A DNA stretch of 64,000 nucleotides, taken from TMED14 sp963925545. GTDB lineage: Bacteria; Bacteroidota; Bacteroidia; Flavobacteriales; Schleiferiaceae. Position numbers and translations under genes: made by a program. The notes below the pieces were generated by a model. That model saw only the letters and a list, made by a program, of their open reading frames with translations. It was not told the origin of the DNA and made no database searches. This document shows positions 18,229-27,130 of the stretch, piece after piece. The stretch is from the NCBI GenBank assembly GCA_963925545.1, contig CAWUSA010000003.1, positions 23,607-87,606 on the forward strand, in the 5' to 3' direction. Position 1 is the first letter of the stretch. Each line of letters opens with the position of its first letter.

Positions 18229-19236
18229 ATGCGTTTAGCCTTGATAGGAGCCACCGGCATGGTCGGCCAAGTGATGAGACAGGTGCTTGAAGAGCGTCAG
18301 TTTCCGGTGAGCCAATTGCTGCCAGTAGCATCTGCATCTAGCCATGGGCAATGGATCAACTGGCGCGGTGACCAGGTGCAGATCATGTCGATCGAAGAGG
18401 CCCTGAAAGCCAAGCCAGATTTGGCCCTATTTTCTGCTGGAAGCGAACTATCCCTAGCATGGGCTAAAGCCTTCACGGATCAAGGCTGTGTTGTTATTGA
18501 CAACTCATCTGCCTGGCGCATGGACCCTGACATCCCCCTGGTGGTTCCTCAAGTGAATGCCTCAGTATTGTCTAAAAAGGATTGCCTCATTGCTAACCCC
18601 AACTGCAGCACCATCCAATTGGTGATGGTTCTCAACGCCCTTGACCAGCTTTCGCCCATTGGCCGAGTTCTTGTCAGCACCTACCAAGCCACCTCGGGCA
18701 CAGGCAAGCTTGCGGTCAATCAGTTGACGCAAGAAATGGCTGGAGATTCGTTAATTGACAGCGCCTATCCTCATCAAATTCATCAGAATGTACTGCCCCA
18801 TTGCGATGATTTTTTGCCCAATGGCTACACCAAGGAGGAAATGAAACTCACCAATGAGAGCGTGAAAATTCTGGGCAACCCAAAGGTTCAAGTCAGCGCA
18901 ACTGCCGTCAGGGTACCAGTTCAAATTGGCCATTCAGAGTCAGTGAACATTGCCTTCCTTGGCAATCGGCCACCCCTGGCTGCCATCCGCCAAGCGCTGT
19001 CGGATTTCCCTGGCATCACTTTGCAAGATGATCCGCAGAACGACGTCTACCCTACGCCGCTATCTGCAGAAGGCAAGGATGATGTTTTTGTCGGGCGTTT
19101 GCGCCAAGATCTCAGTTGTGAGAAGGCAGTGAACCTGTGGATTGTTTCAGATAATTTGCGCAAGGGCGCAGCCAGCAACGCCATTGACATTGCAGCGTAT
19201 TTGCTTGAACACAAGCTATTGGCCCCCGCCCATTAA
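18229..19236 (+). CDS. asd: Aspartate-semialdehyde dehydrogenase
   Basis: Reduces aspartyl phosphate to aspartate semialdehyde with NADPH, the branch point to lysine/diaminopimelate, threonine and methionine. The 335-residue protein has the NADP-binding GATGMVGQ at residues 8-15, and the active-site cysteine in NPNCSTIQ (about C126). YQATSGTG follows. Length is normal. The ATG at 18229 begins the conserved MRLALIGATG N-terminus, so an earlier in-frame ATG at 18169 is rejected; that one also lies upstream of the -7 element. The next gene, a TonB-type receptor, starts 30 bp after the stop but has its own possible -7 element. Confidence 0.96.
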   Translation: MRLALIGATGMVGQVMRQVLEERQFPVSQLLPVASASSHGQWINWRGDQVQIMSIEEALKAKPDLALFSAGSELSLAWAKAFTDQGCVVIDNSSAWRMDPDIPLVVPQVNASVLSKKDCLIANPNCSTIQLVMVLNALDQLSPIGRVLVSTYQATSGTGKLAVNQLTQEMAGDSLIDSAYPHQIHQNVLPHCDDFLPNGYTKEEMKLTNESVKILGNPKVQVSATAVRVPVQIGHSESVNIAFLGNRPPLAAIRQALSDFPGITLQDDPQNDVYPTPLSAEGKDDVFVGRLRQDLSCEKAVNLWIVSDNLRKGAASNAIDIAAYLLEHKLLAPAH

Positions 19237-19243
19237 ACCTTTT

Positions 19244-19251
19244 TACATTTT
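19244..19251 (+). promoter_or_regulatory. Possible -7 element of the outer-membrane barrel gene (TACATTTT)
   Basis: One mismatch to TAnnTTTG, 15 bases before the ATG at 19267. Weak, because the spacer is T-rich. Confidence 0.35.
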
Positions 19252-19266
19252 TCTCATCCAAACAAC

Positions 19267-21702
19267 ATGAAAATCTCATTGACCCTTGCCTTTGCGCTAG
19301 CTATTTCTCTACAGTCGATCGCGCAAATCACTGTCACCGGTCAGGTTGTTGGCGGTGATGATCAAGCAGCCCTTGTTGGAGCTCAAATTATGGTTTCAGA
19401 AAAACGTCAAGTCATCACGCAAGTTGTGACCGATGCAAAGGGTCAATTCTCAATCAAGCTACCCAGCGGTAATTATGGCCTTGGCATTCAAATGATGGGC
19501 TACGCAGCTACACGCCAACGATTGACTGTTGGTTCAGATAAGCTGGACTTGGGGGCAATCGCCCTGTCCATTGAAGACACGGAATTGGCGGAAGCTGAAG
19601 TCACCGCAAGCGGCCCACGTGCGCTTAACGGCTTGGACCGCAAGATTTACCAAGTGGGTGATGACTTGATTGCGCAAGGTGGAACAGGCATGGACATTCT
19701 GCGTCAAGTCCCCAGTCTCACAGTGGATATCGATGGCAACATCGCTCTACGAGGCGATGAGAATGTCACCATTTTGGTGGATGGCAGACCTGCAGCACTT
19801 TTGGGTCTCACTGGTGATAATGCCTTTGAGCGCATCCCAGCGAACAGCATTGCCAGTGTGGAAGTGGTCACAAACCCAGGGGCGAAATACGATGCATCTG
19901 GCACTGGCGGCATCATCAACATCGTTACCAAAAAAGGGAGAAAGCTGCCCTTCAATGGCAGTATTAATGCAGGCATTGGAACCGGAGACAAGCAAAATGC
20001 CGGCTTCAATATTTCAGCGCCTGCAAAGAATTTTCGATTGACAACCTCATTGAATTGGGGCGATCGGCAAAGGCGAAACGAAAGCCATGTTTTCCGGCGC
20101 TACGATTTCCCTGACACCACCTATACCTTGAATTATGATGGCGCAGGGATTAGCGGTCATGACAATTTGAACTTTCTCATTGGCTTGGACTGGACCCTTG
20201 CGAAGGTGCATGAGTTCAATCTCAGTGTCAACCTTGGTCAAGGCAACGGAACGGGAGATGAGACTATCGAATACGTGAATCAAACGCTGGATCAGAGCTT
20301 TATCACGCGTGCGACGCAAAACAGTGGCAACTCCTTTGGTTACGGCAACGACAATATCAGCCTGATGTACAAAAAAGTTTTTGATGATGACATCAAGGCA
20401 TTCTCCATGGATGCAACCTACGCAACGGGCAGCAGTCAATCGGGGAGTTCAACGAGCTTTGTCAAAGACAACCTCTACCCAGACGACCTAACCTATGGTG
20501 ATGTGGCAGCACAGCTCTTTAACAATATGGGTGACAACCAGACCTTCAACTTTCAGTCTGATTTCAGTTGGCCTGTTGGGGATGAAGGGCGCCTGGATAT
20601 GGGTGGCAGGTACAGCATCAAGGCATCCACAGAGGATCGTATTGCTTCGCAATTGCCTTACCAATGGTCATCGTCCTATGTGCCCGACAGCTTGCGCAGC
20701 TTGAATGTGGATCAAGACAATGCCATTGCCGCCCTGTATGCTACTTATGGTCATGTGTTCAGTGAGCAATGGAAGGGCCAATTAGGCCTGAGGTATGAGA
20801 GCGCTAGCCTGTCATTCAACTTGAGTGACGGCTCCACGTTAAGTCGAGTTTACCCTGGGCTTTTCCCAAGTGCTTACCTGACCTACACACCAAAAAAAGG
20901 CTTGGAATTTCAGGGCAGTTACTCCATGCGTGTGAACCGGCCACGTGAGCGAGCGCTCAATCCCGTGATCGATTACAGCAACCCGCAATCCCTGAGGAAG
21001 GGCAACCCTGAGTTGAAACCAGAGATCACCCACAGTGTAGAATTGAGTGCCGTACAATACAGCCGCAAGGGGTCCATTTCAGCGGCCATTTACGCTAAAA
21101 GAACGGATGGCATGTTCTCTCGTTACCTCACGGTTCAACCCAACGGCATCTTGATGATGACTTGGGAAAACTTTGACCTTCGACAACGAATTGGTGCTAG
21201 CGGTAATGCCATGTTAAGGTTTAGTAAAACCCTCAGTATTCAAGCCTCAGCAGATGCTTTTTACACAGAAATTTCAGGTGAGAATTTGCAAGTTGGCTTG
21301 AGTCAATCAGGCTTTGGCTGGCAAGGTCGAGGCAATGTGATGTGGCAGTTCCAACCAAAGCATCAACTGCAAGTGACCTTCAACCAGTGGGGTGCTGGGC
21401 CTACAGGTCAAGGCTACAGGAAGGGTATCAGCTACCTGGATATGGCCTACAAGTACGACATCATCCCCAAGAAGCTCTTCGTGTCGATGCGCCTGTCTGA
21501 TGTCTTCAACACAAGGCAATTCAGCTACATTCAAGACAGCCGTAACCTCTACGTGACCTATGACCGAGCAAGGGAAAGTCAGATTCTTTATTTGTCGCTT
21601 CAATACGACTTTGGCGCGAAGGAATCTACAGGGCGCGGTGGGCGCAAGGGATCTCGCGGCGGAAGCGGTGGCGGGTCACAGGGCGTGGGCATGGAGCTCT
21701 GA
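19267..21702 (+). CDS. TonB-dependent-receptor-like outer-membrane beta-barrel protein
   Basis: An 811-residue outer-membrane protein with a signal peptide (about 1-20), a carboxypeptidase-regulatory-like beta domain (about 21-100; VTGQVVGGDDQAALVGAQI), a TonB plug (about 135-225; ILRQVPSLTVDIDGNIAL and VEVVTNPGAKYDASGTGGII) and a C-terminal barrel of the outer-membrane beta-barrel family (YSMRVNRPRERALNPVIDY). The ligand cannot be told. Proteins of this build often import glycans, peptides or metal complexes. Unusually, about 25 Gly/Arg/Ser-rich residues follow the last apparent barrel strand (LYLSLQYDFGA), so the protein does not end on a terminal aromatic residue. No SusD partner is adjacent. 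Confidence 0.88.
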   Translation: MKISLTLAFALAISLQSIAQITVTGQVVGGDDQAALVGAQIMVSEKRQVITQVVTDAKGQFSIKLPSGNYGLGIQMMGYAATRQRLTVGSDKLDLGAIALSIEDTELAEAEVTASGPRALNGLDRKIYQVGDDLIAQGGTGMDILRQVPSLTVDIDGNIALRGDENVTILVDGRPAALLGLTGDNAFERIPANSIASVEVVTNPGAKYDASGTGGIINIVTKKGRKLPFNGSINAGIGTGDKQNAGFNISAPAKNFRLTTSLNWGDRQRRNESHVFRRYDFPDTTYTLNYDGAGISGHDNLNFLIGLDWTLAKVHEFNLSVNLGQGNGTGDETIEYVNQTLDQSFITRATQNSGNSFGYGNDNISLMYKKVFDDDIKAFSMDATYATGSSQSGSSTSFVKDNLYPDDLTYGDVAAQLFNNMGDNQTFNFQSDFSWPVGDEGRLDMGGRYSIKASTEDRIASQLPYQWSSSYVPDSLRSLNVDQDNAIAALYATYGHVFSEQWKGQLGLRYESASLSFNLSDGSTLSRVYPGLFPSAYLTYTPKKGLEFQGSYSMRVNRPRERALNPVIDYSNPQSLRKGNPELKPEITHSVELSAVQYSRKGSISAAIYAKRTDGMFSRYLTVQPNGILMMTWENFDLRQRIGASGNAMLRFSKTLSIQASADAFYTEISGENLQVGLSQSGFGWQGRGNVMWQFQPKHQLQVTFNQWGAGPTGQGYRKGISYLDMAYKYDIIPKKLFVSMRLSDVFNTRQFSYIQDSRNLYVTYDRARESQILYLSLQYDFGAKESTGRGGRKGSRGGSGGGSQGVGMEL

Positions 21703-21875
21703 CTTGACCACAGCCACCACAAGGGCAAGCGACTGTTGTGGCAGGCATATGATGTCCGGTTTGACACTGCCTTTTCTAGACCTATTCAACCGACTCAAAC
21801 CCTTGACAAAGCTGTTGAAAACTGCTTGAACATTGCAAGCAGAAACACAAAATTCCTATGTAGCTTGGTCAATAG

Positions 21876-22844
21876 ATGAAGTCATTCAATACATCACTGG
21901 AACGCCATATTTTCCATCTGCTTTTTCAAGAAGATCGGGTGGATATCCCTGGCCTGGGTCGCTTTGACGCCGACAAGTACGGCGCAAAAATTCAATTGGA
22001 ATCAGGCCTTTTTCTCCCGCCAGCTCGCAGGCTGTCGTTTTCACCTGTCGCTGGGAAAAGTGAGACCTTGGTCAACCATTTGATGCGATTTGAAGGCATG
22101 GATGATCACGCTGTAGACGTGATGCTTGGTTACCAAGTGCAACAATGGCAGCAAGCACTATCTGAAGGAAAGCGCCTTCGCCTTGACGGTTTAGGCACCT
22201 TAGCCAAAACAGGTTTGCAATGGGTATTTCAACCAGCCATTGAAGCCAATTTCCTGCCCGAAGCTTATGGCCTTCCCATTTTCCGCGCCACCCCACTTGC
22301 CAACTTGGTGGTGCCTATCCGGACGGAAGAAATTCCCATCAAAACGCATTCATGGACTGCGCCTTTGCGCGCAGCAGCAGTGGTGACGGGAGCAGTGACC
22401 TTGCTAGCGCTAGGTGCCAGCAAAGCAGACTTCAGAGATATGGTGCAAAGCGCCTCGTTTGATCCTGCCACGGAATGGCGTGCATTCAGGTCCACCGCAA
22501 GCGACTGGATGGATGACGCCTTCGCTAAGGAAGCGAGCCCGCGTGAAGCTGCCGTGGATGCACCCGTTGTCATTGAACGAGACATCATATTATCCGATGT
22601 AGAAATGGAGCCCAGCAAGGAAGGTCCACGGTTCTTTTTGATTGTGGGTGCCTTTTCCGAGGTGACTAATGCGAAGCGGCTTGAGGCCAAATTGCTCAAC
22701 GATGGCTACCCTGCCACATGGATCAAGCCGGCCGTCGGATTGAACAAGGTGGCTATTAGAACCTTTGCCAGTCGACAAGAAGCCAACAAGGCAAAGGCAG
22801 CCCTTAAGCCCTCCTTTCCAGCCGTATGGATTTACAGCGAATGA
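21876..22844 (+). CDS. CCDC81-type HU domain plus SPOR domain membrane protein
   Basis: A 322-residue protein with an N-terminal region (about 1-135) like the prokaryotic CCDC81-type HU domains (VDIPGLGRFDADKYGAKI; LRLDGLGTLAKT). One transmembrane helix follows (about 167-185, AAAVVTGAVTLLALGA) and a C-terminal SPOR domain (about 250-322; FFLIVGAFSEVTNAKRLEAK). SPOR domains bind denuded peptidoglycan at division sites. The HU-like part is presumably cytoplasmic and the SPOR part periplasmic, so the protein could link nucleoid or division machinery to the wall; that role is inferred. The stop overlaps the thioesterase start (ATGA), giving translational coupling. A TAGCTTGG at 21861 is a possible -7 element. 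Confidence 0.8.
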   Translation: MKSFNTSLERHIFHLLFQEDRVDIPGLGRFDADKYGAKIQLESGLFLPPARRLSFSPVAGKSETLVNHLMRFEGMDDHAVDVMLGYQVQQWQQALSEGKRLRLDGLGTLAKTGLQWVFQPAIEANFLPEAYGLPIFRATPLANLVVPIRTEEIPIKTHSWTAPLRAAAVVTGAVTLLALGASKADFRDMVQSASFDPATEWRAFRSTASDWMDDAFAKEASPREAAVDAPVVIERDIILSDVEMEPSKEGPRFFLIVGAFSEVTNAKRLEAKLLNDGYPATWIKPAVGLNKVAIRTFASRQEANKAKAALKPSFPAVWIYSE

Positions 22845-23359
22845 AAGCAAAGCGACCTTCTGATTCGTTGACCATCATGACGGAACTCGTCTTGCCCAAC
22901 GACACCAACAACCTGAACAACCTCTTTGGCGGGCAACTGCTCAGCTGGATGGATCGGTGCTCAGCGATTGCTGCGCATCGCCACAGCAAAACCATTGTCG
23001 TCACTGCTTCAGTGAACAATGTCTCATTCAAAAAGTCAATTCCCCAAGGGGCAATATTGACCATGGAAGCAAAGGTTTCAAGGGCATTCACTTCTTCCAT
23101 GGAAATCTATGTGGATGTCTTCACGGAGTCAGATGATGAGACCCATGAACGCGTCAAATCCAATGAGGCCATGTATACATTTGTTGCCGTGGACAGCAAA
23201 GGCAAGAGCTGTCCCGTACCGCCCATCATTCCCGTGACAGAGGAAGATAAAATTCGTTTCGATGGCGCCCTGCGCCGACGCCAATTGGCCTTGATTTTGT
23301 CGGGGAAAATGGAACCTTCAGAGGCCACAGAACTCAGGGCGCTGTTTGTTGAGGATTGA
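22841..23359 (+). CDS. Acyl-CoA thioesterase, hotdog fold
   Basis: A 172-residue single-hotdog protein of the YciA/BACH type that hydrolyses acyl-CoA. Signatures are NDTNNLNNLFGGQLLSWMD, containing the Asn and Asp region of the active site and the hotdog helix, followed by VTASVNNVSFKKSI and RVKSNEAMYTFVAVD. The ATG at 22841 overlaps the stop of the SPOR gene as ATGA and is preferred to an in-frame ATG at 22826, though either is possible. It converges with the DUF6427-like gene across 37 bp. Chain-length preference is not predictable. Confidence 0.87.
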   Translation: MKAKRPSDSLTIMTELVLPNDTNNLNNLFGGQLLSWMDRCSAIAAHRHSKTIVVTASVNNVSFKKSIPQGAILTMEAKVSRAFTSSMEIYVDVFTESDDETHERVKSNEAMYTFVAVDSKGKSCPVPPIIPVTEEDKIRFDGALRRRQLALILSGKMEPSEATELRALFVED

Positions 23360-23396
23360 GCCCTTCAACCATGCAAGCACCCCATTGAACACACGG

Positions 23397-24296
23397 TCAA
23401 AAGAGCCATTTCAGCAACAGCATTGCAATCACAATACTGGGCGAAAATGCAGTTTTCATCCATGGCTTGCGGATATACGATTGCACATTGACCCATTGCG
23501 GCGCTATCACCACGGCCAGCATACCCATCACCATGTGGTGATTCCCAATCCCTGAACAAGCCGTCAGCACCATGCCCATGATGGCCATGATGCTCAGAAC
23601 CAAACCTCGCCGTTTGGCCCTTTTTGCAAAGCGCATGGCGGGGGGCAGTTGGATCAAGGCAAAGAAGCTAAGCAGCAGAACCAAGCCCGCTTGCGGGCCA
23701 GGGACTTTCCATGTCCACGCCATGCCACGCAGTGGGTCCATCGCAAGTGTCCTGCCACTGTAAAGGGACCATAGCGTAGCAATCATCCACAAAATCACTG
23801 CCATGACAAGCCACGCTATGGCCACTTGAGCGACCTGTCTGAGGCCTGCTCCTCGCACGGTCAATGGCGCAAACAAGGCCAGTGGCAAGAGAATCAATGT
23901 GGACGGATCCACCAACACAAACAAGGCTGACAACATCCCAAGCATGGTGCAATGGTGCCATGTAAACATGGTGAGCTGGTAGGCCCGGGCCATCCAAAAT
24001 GTAGCAGCTAGAGCTCCGAGCAAGCTTGACCAGGTCCAAGCGTCTGTGACCAGCATCAGACCCGACAAGGCAAAAAACCAACCCAATACATGCTGACTTT
24101 TCAAGTACCCTGACCGGTAAACCAATGCGGCATTCGTGACCCAGGCCATAACGCCCGTTGATAAGGCCAATGCCACCTTTTCAAGGCCATGCATGCCTGC
24201 TGGCAACCACAACCAAGACAAGACCGCAACGGCAGCTATCAATAGCAGGCTGGTTGTGCTCTTATCTTGTGCAAATAATACCTGGGCTGTGCGCAT
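23397..24296 (-). CDS. Polytopic membrane protein, DUF6427-like
   Basis: A 299-residue, very hydrophobic protein with roughly eight to ten transmembrane helices separated by short loops, and Trp-rich segments. It matches in topology and neighbourhood the flavobacterial DUF6427 membrane protein, which usually sits next to a short DUF6341 protein and purine genes, as here. No transport motif is visible and the function is unknown. It is divergent from the small DUF6341-like gene with 38 bp between the start codons. The family assignment rests on memory of gene order and hydrophobicity rather than a search. Confidence 0.65.
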   Translation of the reverse strand: MRTAQVLFAQDKSTTSLLLIAAVAVLSWLWLPAGMHGLEKVALALSTGVMAWVTNAALVYRSGYLKSQHVLGWFFALSGLMLVTDAWTWSSLLGALAATFWMARAYQLTMFTWHHCTMLGMLSALFVLVDPSTLILLPLALFAPLTVRGAGLRQVAQVAIAWLVMAVILWMIATLWSLYSGRTLAMDPLRGMAWTWKVPGPQAGLVLLLSFFALIQLPPAMRFAKRAKRRGLVLSIMAIMGMVLTACSGIGNHHMVMGMLAVVIAPQWVNVQSYIRKPWMKTAFSPSIVIAMLLLKWLF

Positions 24297-24305
24297 CTTA
24301 GGATG

Positions 24306-24313
24306 TAACTTTG
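24306..24313 (+). promoter_or_regulatory. -7 promoter element of the small membrane protein gene (TAACTTTG)
   Basis: Perfect TAnnTTTG match 21 bases before the ATG at 24335. Confidence 0.55.
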
Positions 24314-24334
24314 CGTAAAATTACCATTTCATCT

Positions 24335-24505
24335 ATGTTGACACGCACGATTTTTGAAGGATTAGGAGATTTCATCACATGGGCAATACAATTGTGGCCA
24401 TGGATCGGGAACAATGCCAATATCCTTTTCTCTGTTGTGATCACAGTCGCCTTGATTTACTGGATTCGTCAGATGTTACAGCACCAGGCTGCAGGCGAAA
24501 AATAA
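24335..24505 (+). CDS. Small membrane protein, DUF6341-like
   Basis: A 56-residue protein with one clear transmembrane helix (about 28-46, ILFSVVITVALIYWI) preceded by an amphipathic Trp-containing stretch and followed by a short charged tail. Size, sequence pattern and position beside the DUF6427-like protein and purD fit DUF6341. The ATG at 24335 is chosen over 24311 because the latter overlaps the -7 element. Convergent with purD across 7 bp. Function unknown. Confidence 0.7.
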   Translation: MLTRTIFEGLGDFITWAIQLWPWIGNNANILFSVVITVALIYWIRQMLQHQAAGEK

Positions 24506-24512
24506 CATTTTT

Positions 24513-25790
24513 TCATAGGATGTCTTGACCGATGTCCTTGCGATGATTAGCCCCATCAAAGGTGATGGAAGCCACGGCTTGGTATGCCTTGCCAAGGGCG
24601 CTAGCCATATTGTTCCCCACACCCGTCACGCAAAGCACTCGACCCCCAGCTGTACAAAGCTCCTCATCCTTGAGGGTTGTTCCAGCTTGAAAAACAATGG
24701 CGTGCTCACTGGCCTGATCCAAGCCTGAAATTGGCAAGCCCTTGGGGTAACTGCCAGGGTAGCCTTCTGACACCATCATGACGGTAGCGGCAGACTGCTT
24801 GGATTGGCGCGCCACCCTATTGGTCAACTTGCCATTGCCTGCATCGCGCAAGATGGGCAAGAAGTCCTCGTCCAGCCGGGCCATGACAACCTCTGTTTCA
24901 GGGTCCCCCATGCGGCAATTGTATTCAATGACCATGGCTTCACCCCCCACATCGATCAAGCCAAAGAACAAGAAGCCCTTGTAGGGCAATCCATCCTTTG
25001 CCAGCCCTTCAATTGTAGGCTCAATGATGCGAGACATGACCTGTTTCTGCATCGCTTCATCAAACAATGGCACCGGGCTCACTGCGCCCATGCCTCCCGT
25101 ATTTGGTCCCTGATCGCCTTCGCCAATGCGTTTGTAGTCCTTCGCCTCTGGCAGAATGACAGCAGACTTGCCATCAGTGACCGCAAACACTGAAAACTCC
25201 ATACCAGCAAGGAATTCTTCCACCACCACCCGAGAAGAGGCAGCGCCAAACTTTGCATCGCCCAACATGGATCGCATCTCTTGTTGTGCTTCAGCCAATG
25301 TGTCAAGGATGACCACACCTTTGCCTGCTGCGAGGCCATCTGCTTTAAGCACATAGGGGCCATCGACCGTGGCCAGGTAATCTACTGCAGCCTCCAGCTC
25401 GTTGGCATTGAACGTGCGGTAAGCCGCCGTTGGGATGTTGTGTTGCATCATGAAAGATTTCGCAAAATCCTTGGACCCTTCCAGCTGTGCTCCCTTAGCG
25501 GATGGGCCAATGAACAAGATTGACGCAAGGTCTTCATCGGTAGCAAATTGATCGCCCAATCCCTTGCATAGTGGCTCCTCTGGGCCCACAATGACCATGT
25601 CAATGCGATTGTTCATGCAGAAATCTTTCATGGCAACAAACTGCCTCCAGTCCACCGACACATTGTTGCCATAGGCCAATGTGCCAGGGTTTCCGGGAGC
25701 AATAAACAGTTCGCCCAACTCAGGACTCTGACTCAAGGACCATGCAATGGCTGACTCACGACCACCGGATCCAATCAAAAGAATATTCAT
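24513..25790 (-). CDS. purD: Phosphoribosylamine-glycine ligase (GAR synthetase)
   Basis: ATP-dependent joining of glycine to phosphoribosylamine, the second step of purine synthesis. The 425-residue protein has the N-terminal MNILLIGSGGRESAIAWSL, an ATP-grasp core with VLKADGLAAGKGVVI, and the hallmark EYNCRMGDPETEVVM (metal-binding Glu/Asn). The ATG at 25790 starts this conserved N-terminus; the longer frame to 25826 is rejected. No other purine gene is adjacent, although purQ lies 9 kb away on the same strand. Confidence 0.95.
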   Translation of the reverse strand: MNILLIGSGGRESAIAWSLSQSPELGELFIAPGNPGTLAYGNNVSVDWRQFVAMKDFCMNNRIDMVIVGPEEPLCKGLGDQFATDEDLASILFIGPSAKGAQLEGSKDFAKSFMMQHNIPTAAYRTFNANELEAAVDYLATVDGPYVLKADGLAAGKGVVILDTLAEAQQEMRSMLGDAKFGAASSRVVVEEFLAGMEFSVFAVTDGKSAVILPEAKDYKRIGEGDQGPNTGGMGAVSPVPLFDEAMQKQVMSRIIEPTIEGLAKDGLPYKGFLFFGLIDVGGEAMVIEYNCRMGDPETEVVMARLDEDFLPILRDAGNGKLTNRVARQSKQSAATVMMVSEGYPGSYPKGLPISGLDQASEHAIVFQAGTTLKDEELCTAGGRVLCVTGVGNNMASALGKAYQAVASITFDGANHRKDIGQDIL

Positions 25791-25859
25791 AAGGGCAAAA
25801 TTCAACATAAAGTGCCATAAAGCCATGCTTAAATCAGGGTTTCATCATAAATTCAACCC

Positions 25860-25988
25860 ATGAATGCACCATACCCTTTAGATTGGCTGGTCTTGGCCGT
25901 TTGTTTGATCTCTTTGGTGACCCTTGTACTCAGGGATCTATTGCCTCTATGCCATTCATCCACGCAGAACCCAACCCCAGAAAACTGA
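25860..25988 (+). CDS. Small single-pass membrane ORF coupled to the next gene
   Basis: An ATG at 25860 opens a 42-codon frame ending in TGA at 25986-25988. The translated peptide has one strongly hydrophobic helix (about residues 8-26, DWLVLAVCLISLVTLVL), a charged Arg-Asp after it and a short polar tail. Its stop overlaps the ATG of the next gene (TGATG), the arrangement used elsewhere in this window for coupled genes. No homologue is recognised. The coupling and the helix are the evidence that it is real; it could still be a chance frame. Confidence 0.5.
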   Translation: MNAPYPLDWLVLAVCLISLVTLVLRDLLPLCHSSTQNPTPEN

Positions 25989-26482
25989 TGTCACCTGAGC
26001 TCATTGAACTCTTAGAAAGCCATTTCCCAGATCAGGTAGATCAGGGCATTGTAAGAACAGGTTTGGACTACCTTTTTCAAGCGCATGAGATGCTGATAGG
26101 TATTCAGTCTGAGGATTTTGTTGACCTGCCACTCATGGAAGGTGGCGGAGAAAACTGGGCAATACATATCCAACACCCAGCAAGCAAGAACCACCACATC
26201 ATTGACGGTCATCGAGCGCATCAAATGGCTTGGGTTCTGAAGGAGCTCTGGCAAGATATCCCCCTGGCTATGTCACCCGTTCGGAACATTCGGATGTACT
26301 TCCGCATCATTGATCAGCGCATCTACCAAGGCCTTGCCGCCCGGCATGGCTCCTTGCCTATTGCCACCCAAGGTGATGCCTTCAGTGAGTTCATTGGAGA
26401 TGTGCTCACTTTAATGACAGGGAAGGCGGAAGACAACAATTACCGTTTTGGCTGGTGGCATCGGATGCACGGCACGCATTGA
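25988..26482 (+). CDS. Conserved-looking protein of unknown function
   Basis: A 164-residue soluble protein starting MSPELIELLESHFPDQVDQG. It has mixed alpha/beta composition, many His and Trp residues, and an acidic Glu/Asp-rich middle (IQSEDFVDLPLMEGGGENW). The frame is open upstream to 25883, but the ATG at 25988 overlaps the TGA of the small membrane ORF, so that start is preferred. I recognise no domain. A role with the upstream 42-residue membrane peptide is inferred only from coupling. Confidence 0.6.
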   Translation: MSPELIELLESHFPDQVDQGIVRTGLDYLFQAHEMLIGIQSEDFVDLPLMEGGGENWAIHIQHPASKNHHIIDGHRAHQMAWVLKELWQDIPLAMSPVRNIRMYFRIIDQRIYQGLAARHGSLPIATQGDAFSEFIGDVLTLMTGKAEDNNYRFGWWHRMHGTH

Positions 26483-26591
26483 AACCCTCATTGCAGGATT
26501 TTCCAGCGTTTTCATAGGCTTCAGGCGGTCAGCCGCTATCAGAATTTTTCTTACATTATAGGCAATCTACTCATTGTGACCAGATCAAGTC

Positions 26592-26981
26592 ATGCATTGG
26601 AACGAAAATGAAATTACCCTTCTCTACAATTGCGATCAACTTCGCGACAGAAAAACCTTGACCTACGCTGCCAGCATGGGCTTCAAAGTCAACAAGCAGG
26701 ACTTGAGGAATGGCTTAGTGTCCGCCTCAGTTTTCCAAATGATGTTGGACAATTTACAAATTCATCCCAAGCACTTGATTAATCGAGCAGACCCCTATTA
26801 TCAATCCTCGCTGAAGGGCAAAAGCGATCAACCTTATTTTTGGTGGAATGCCATCAAGCGCATGCCCCATTTGCTGATTGCACCCATCGCGCACCACAAA
26901 GGCTCAACGGTGATTTGCCTTAGCCCCACCGATGTGTTCAAAGTGCGAATGGCAGGCAATCGCTTGAATGCCTCAGCCTGA
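26592..26981 (+). CDS. ArsC/Spx-fold protein without the catalytic cysteine
   Basis: A 129-residue protein resembling the thioredoxin-fold ArsC/Spx family: EITLLYNCDQLRDRKTLTYA matches the first strand and helix, HPKHLINRADPYYQSS the ArsC helix region, and PIAHHKGSTVICLSPTDVF the late strand pair. In ArsC the catalytic Cys follows the first strand in a NPxCGTSR-type loop. By eye the equivalent position here is Gln or Asp, and the only nearby Cys (C14) is displaced by two residues. It is therefore unlikely to be a working arsenate reductase. A regulatory or structural role is possible. No ars genes are nearby. It ends 72 bp before tRNA-Ala. Confidence 0.6.
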   Translation: MHWNENEITLLYNCDQLRDRKTLTYAASMGFKVNKQDLRNGLVSASVFQMMLDNLQIHPKHLINRADPYYQSSLKGKSDQPYFWWNAIKRMPHLLIAPIAHHKGSTVICLSPTDVFKVRMAGNRLNASA

Positions 26982-27036
26982 TTGACGGCGCAGGAAGCTG
27001 ACCCTGACGCCCATCTACTGAAAGCCTTTTCAATTG

Positions 27037-27044
27037 TATATTCG
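27037..27044 (+). promoter_or_regulatory. Possible -7 element of tRNA-Ala (TATATTCG)
   Basis: One mismatch to TAnnTTTG, 9 bases before the tRNA 5' end. Confidence 0.4.
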
Positions 27045-27053
27045 TGACCCTTG

Positions 27054-27130
<77 letters not shown>

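Noticed and set aside
19267..21702. Polysaccharide utilisation locus around the first TonB-type receptor
   Set aside because: No SusD-like lipoprotein or glycosidase is adjacent; neighbours are asd and an HU/SPOR gene.
21715..21755. CCACAA...TTGTGG inverted repeat after the first TonB-type receptor
   Set aside because: No T run follows and the loop is long; not a convincing terminator.
26592..26981. Arsenate reductase annotation
   Set aside because: The catalytic cysteine position is not Cys and no arsenic resistance genes are nearby.
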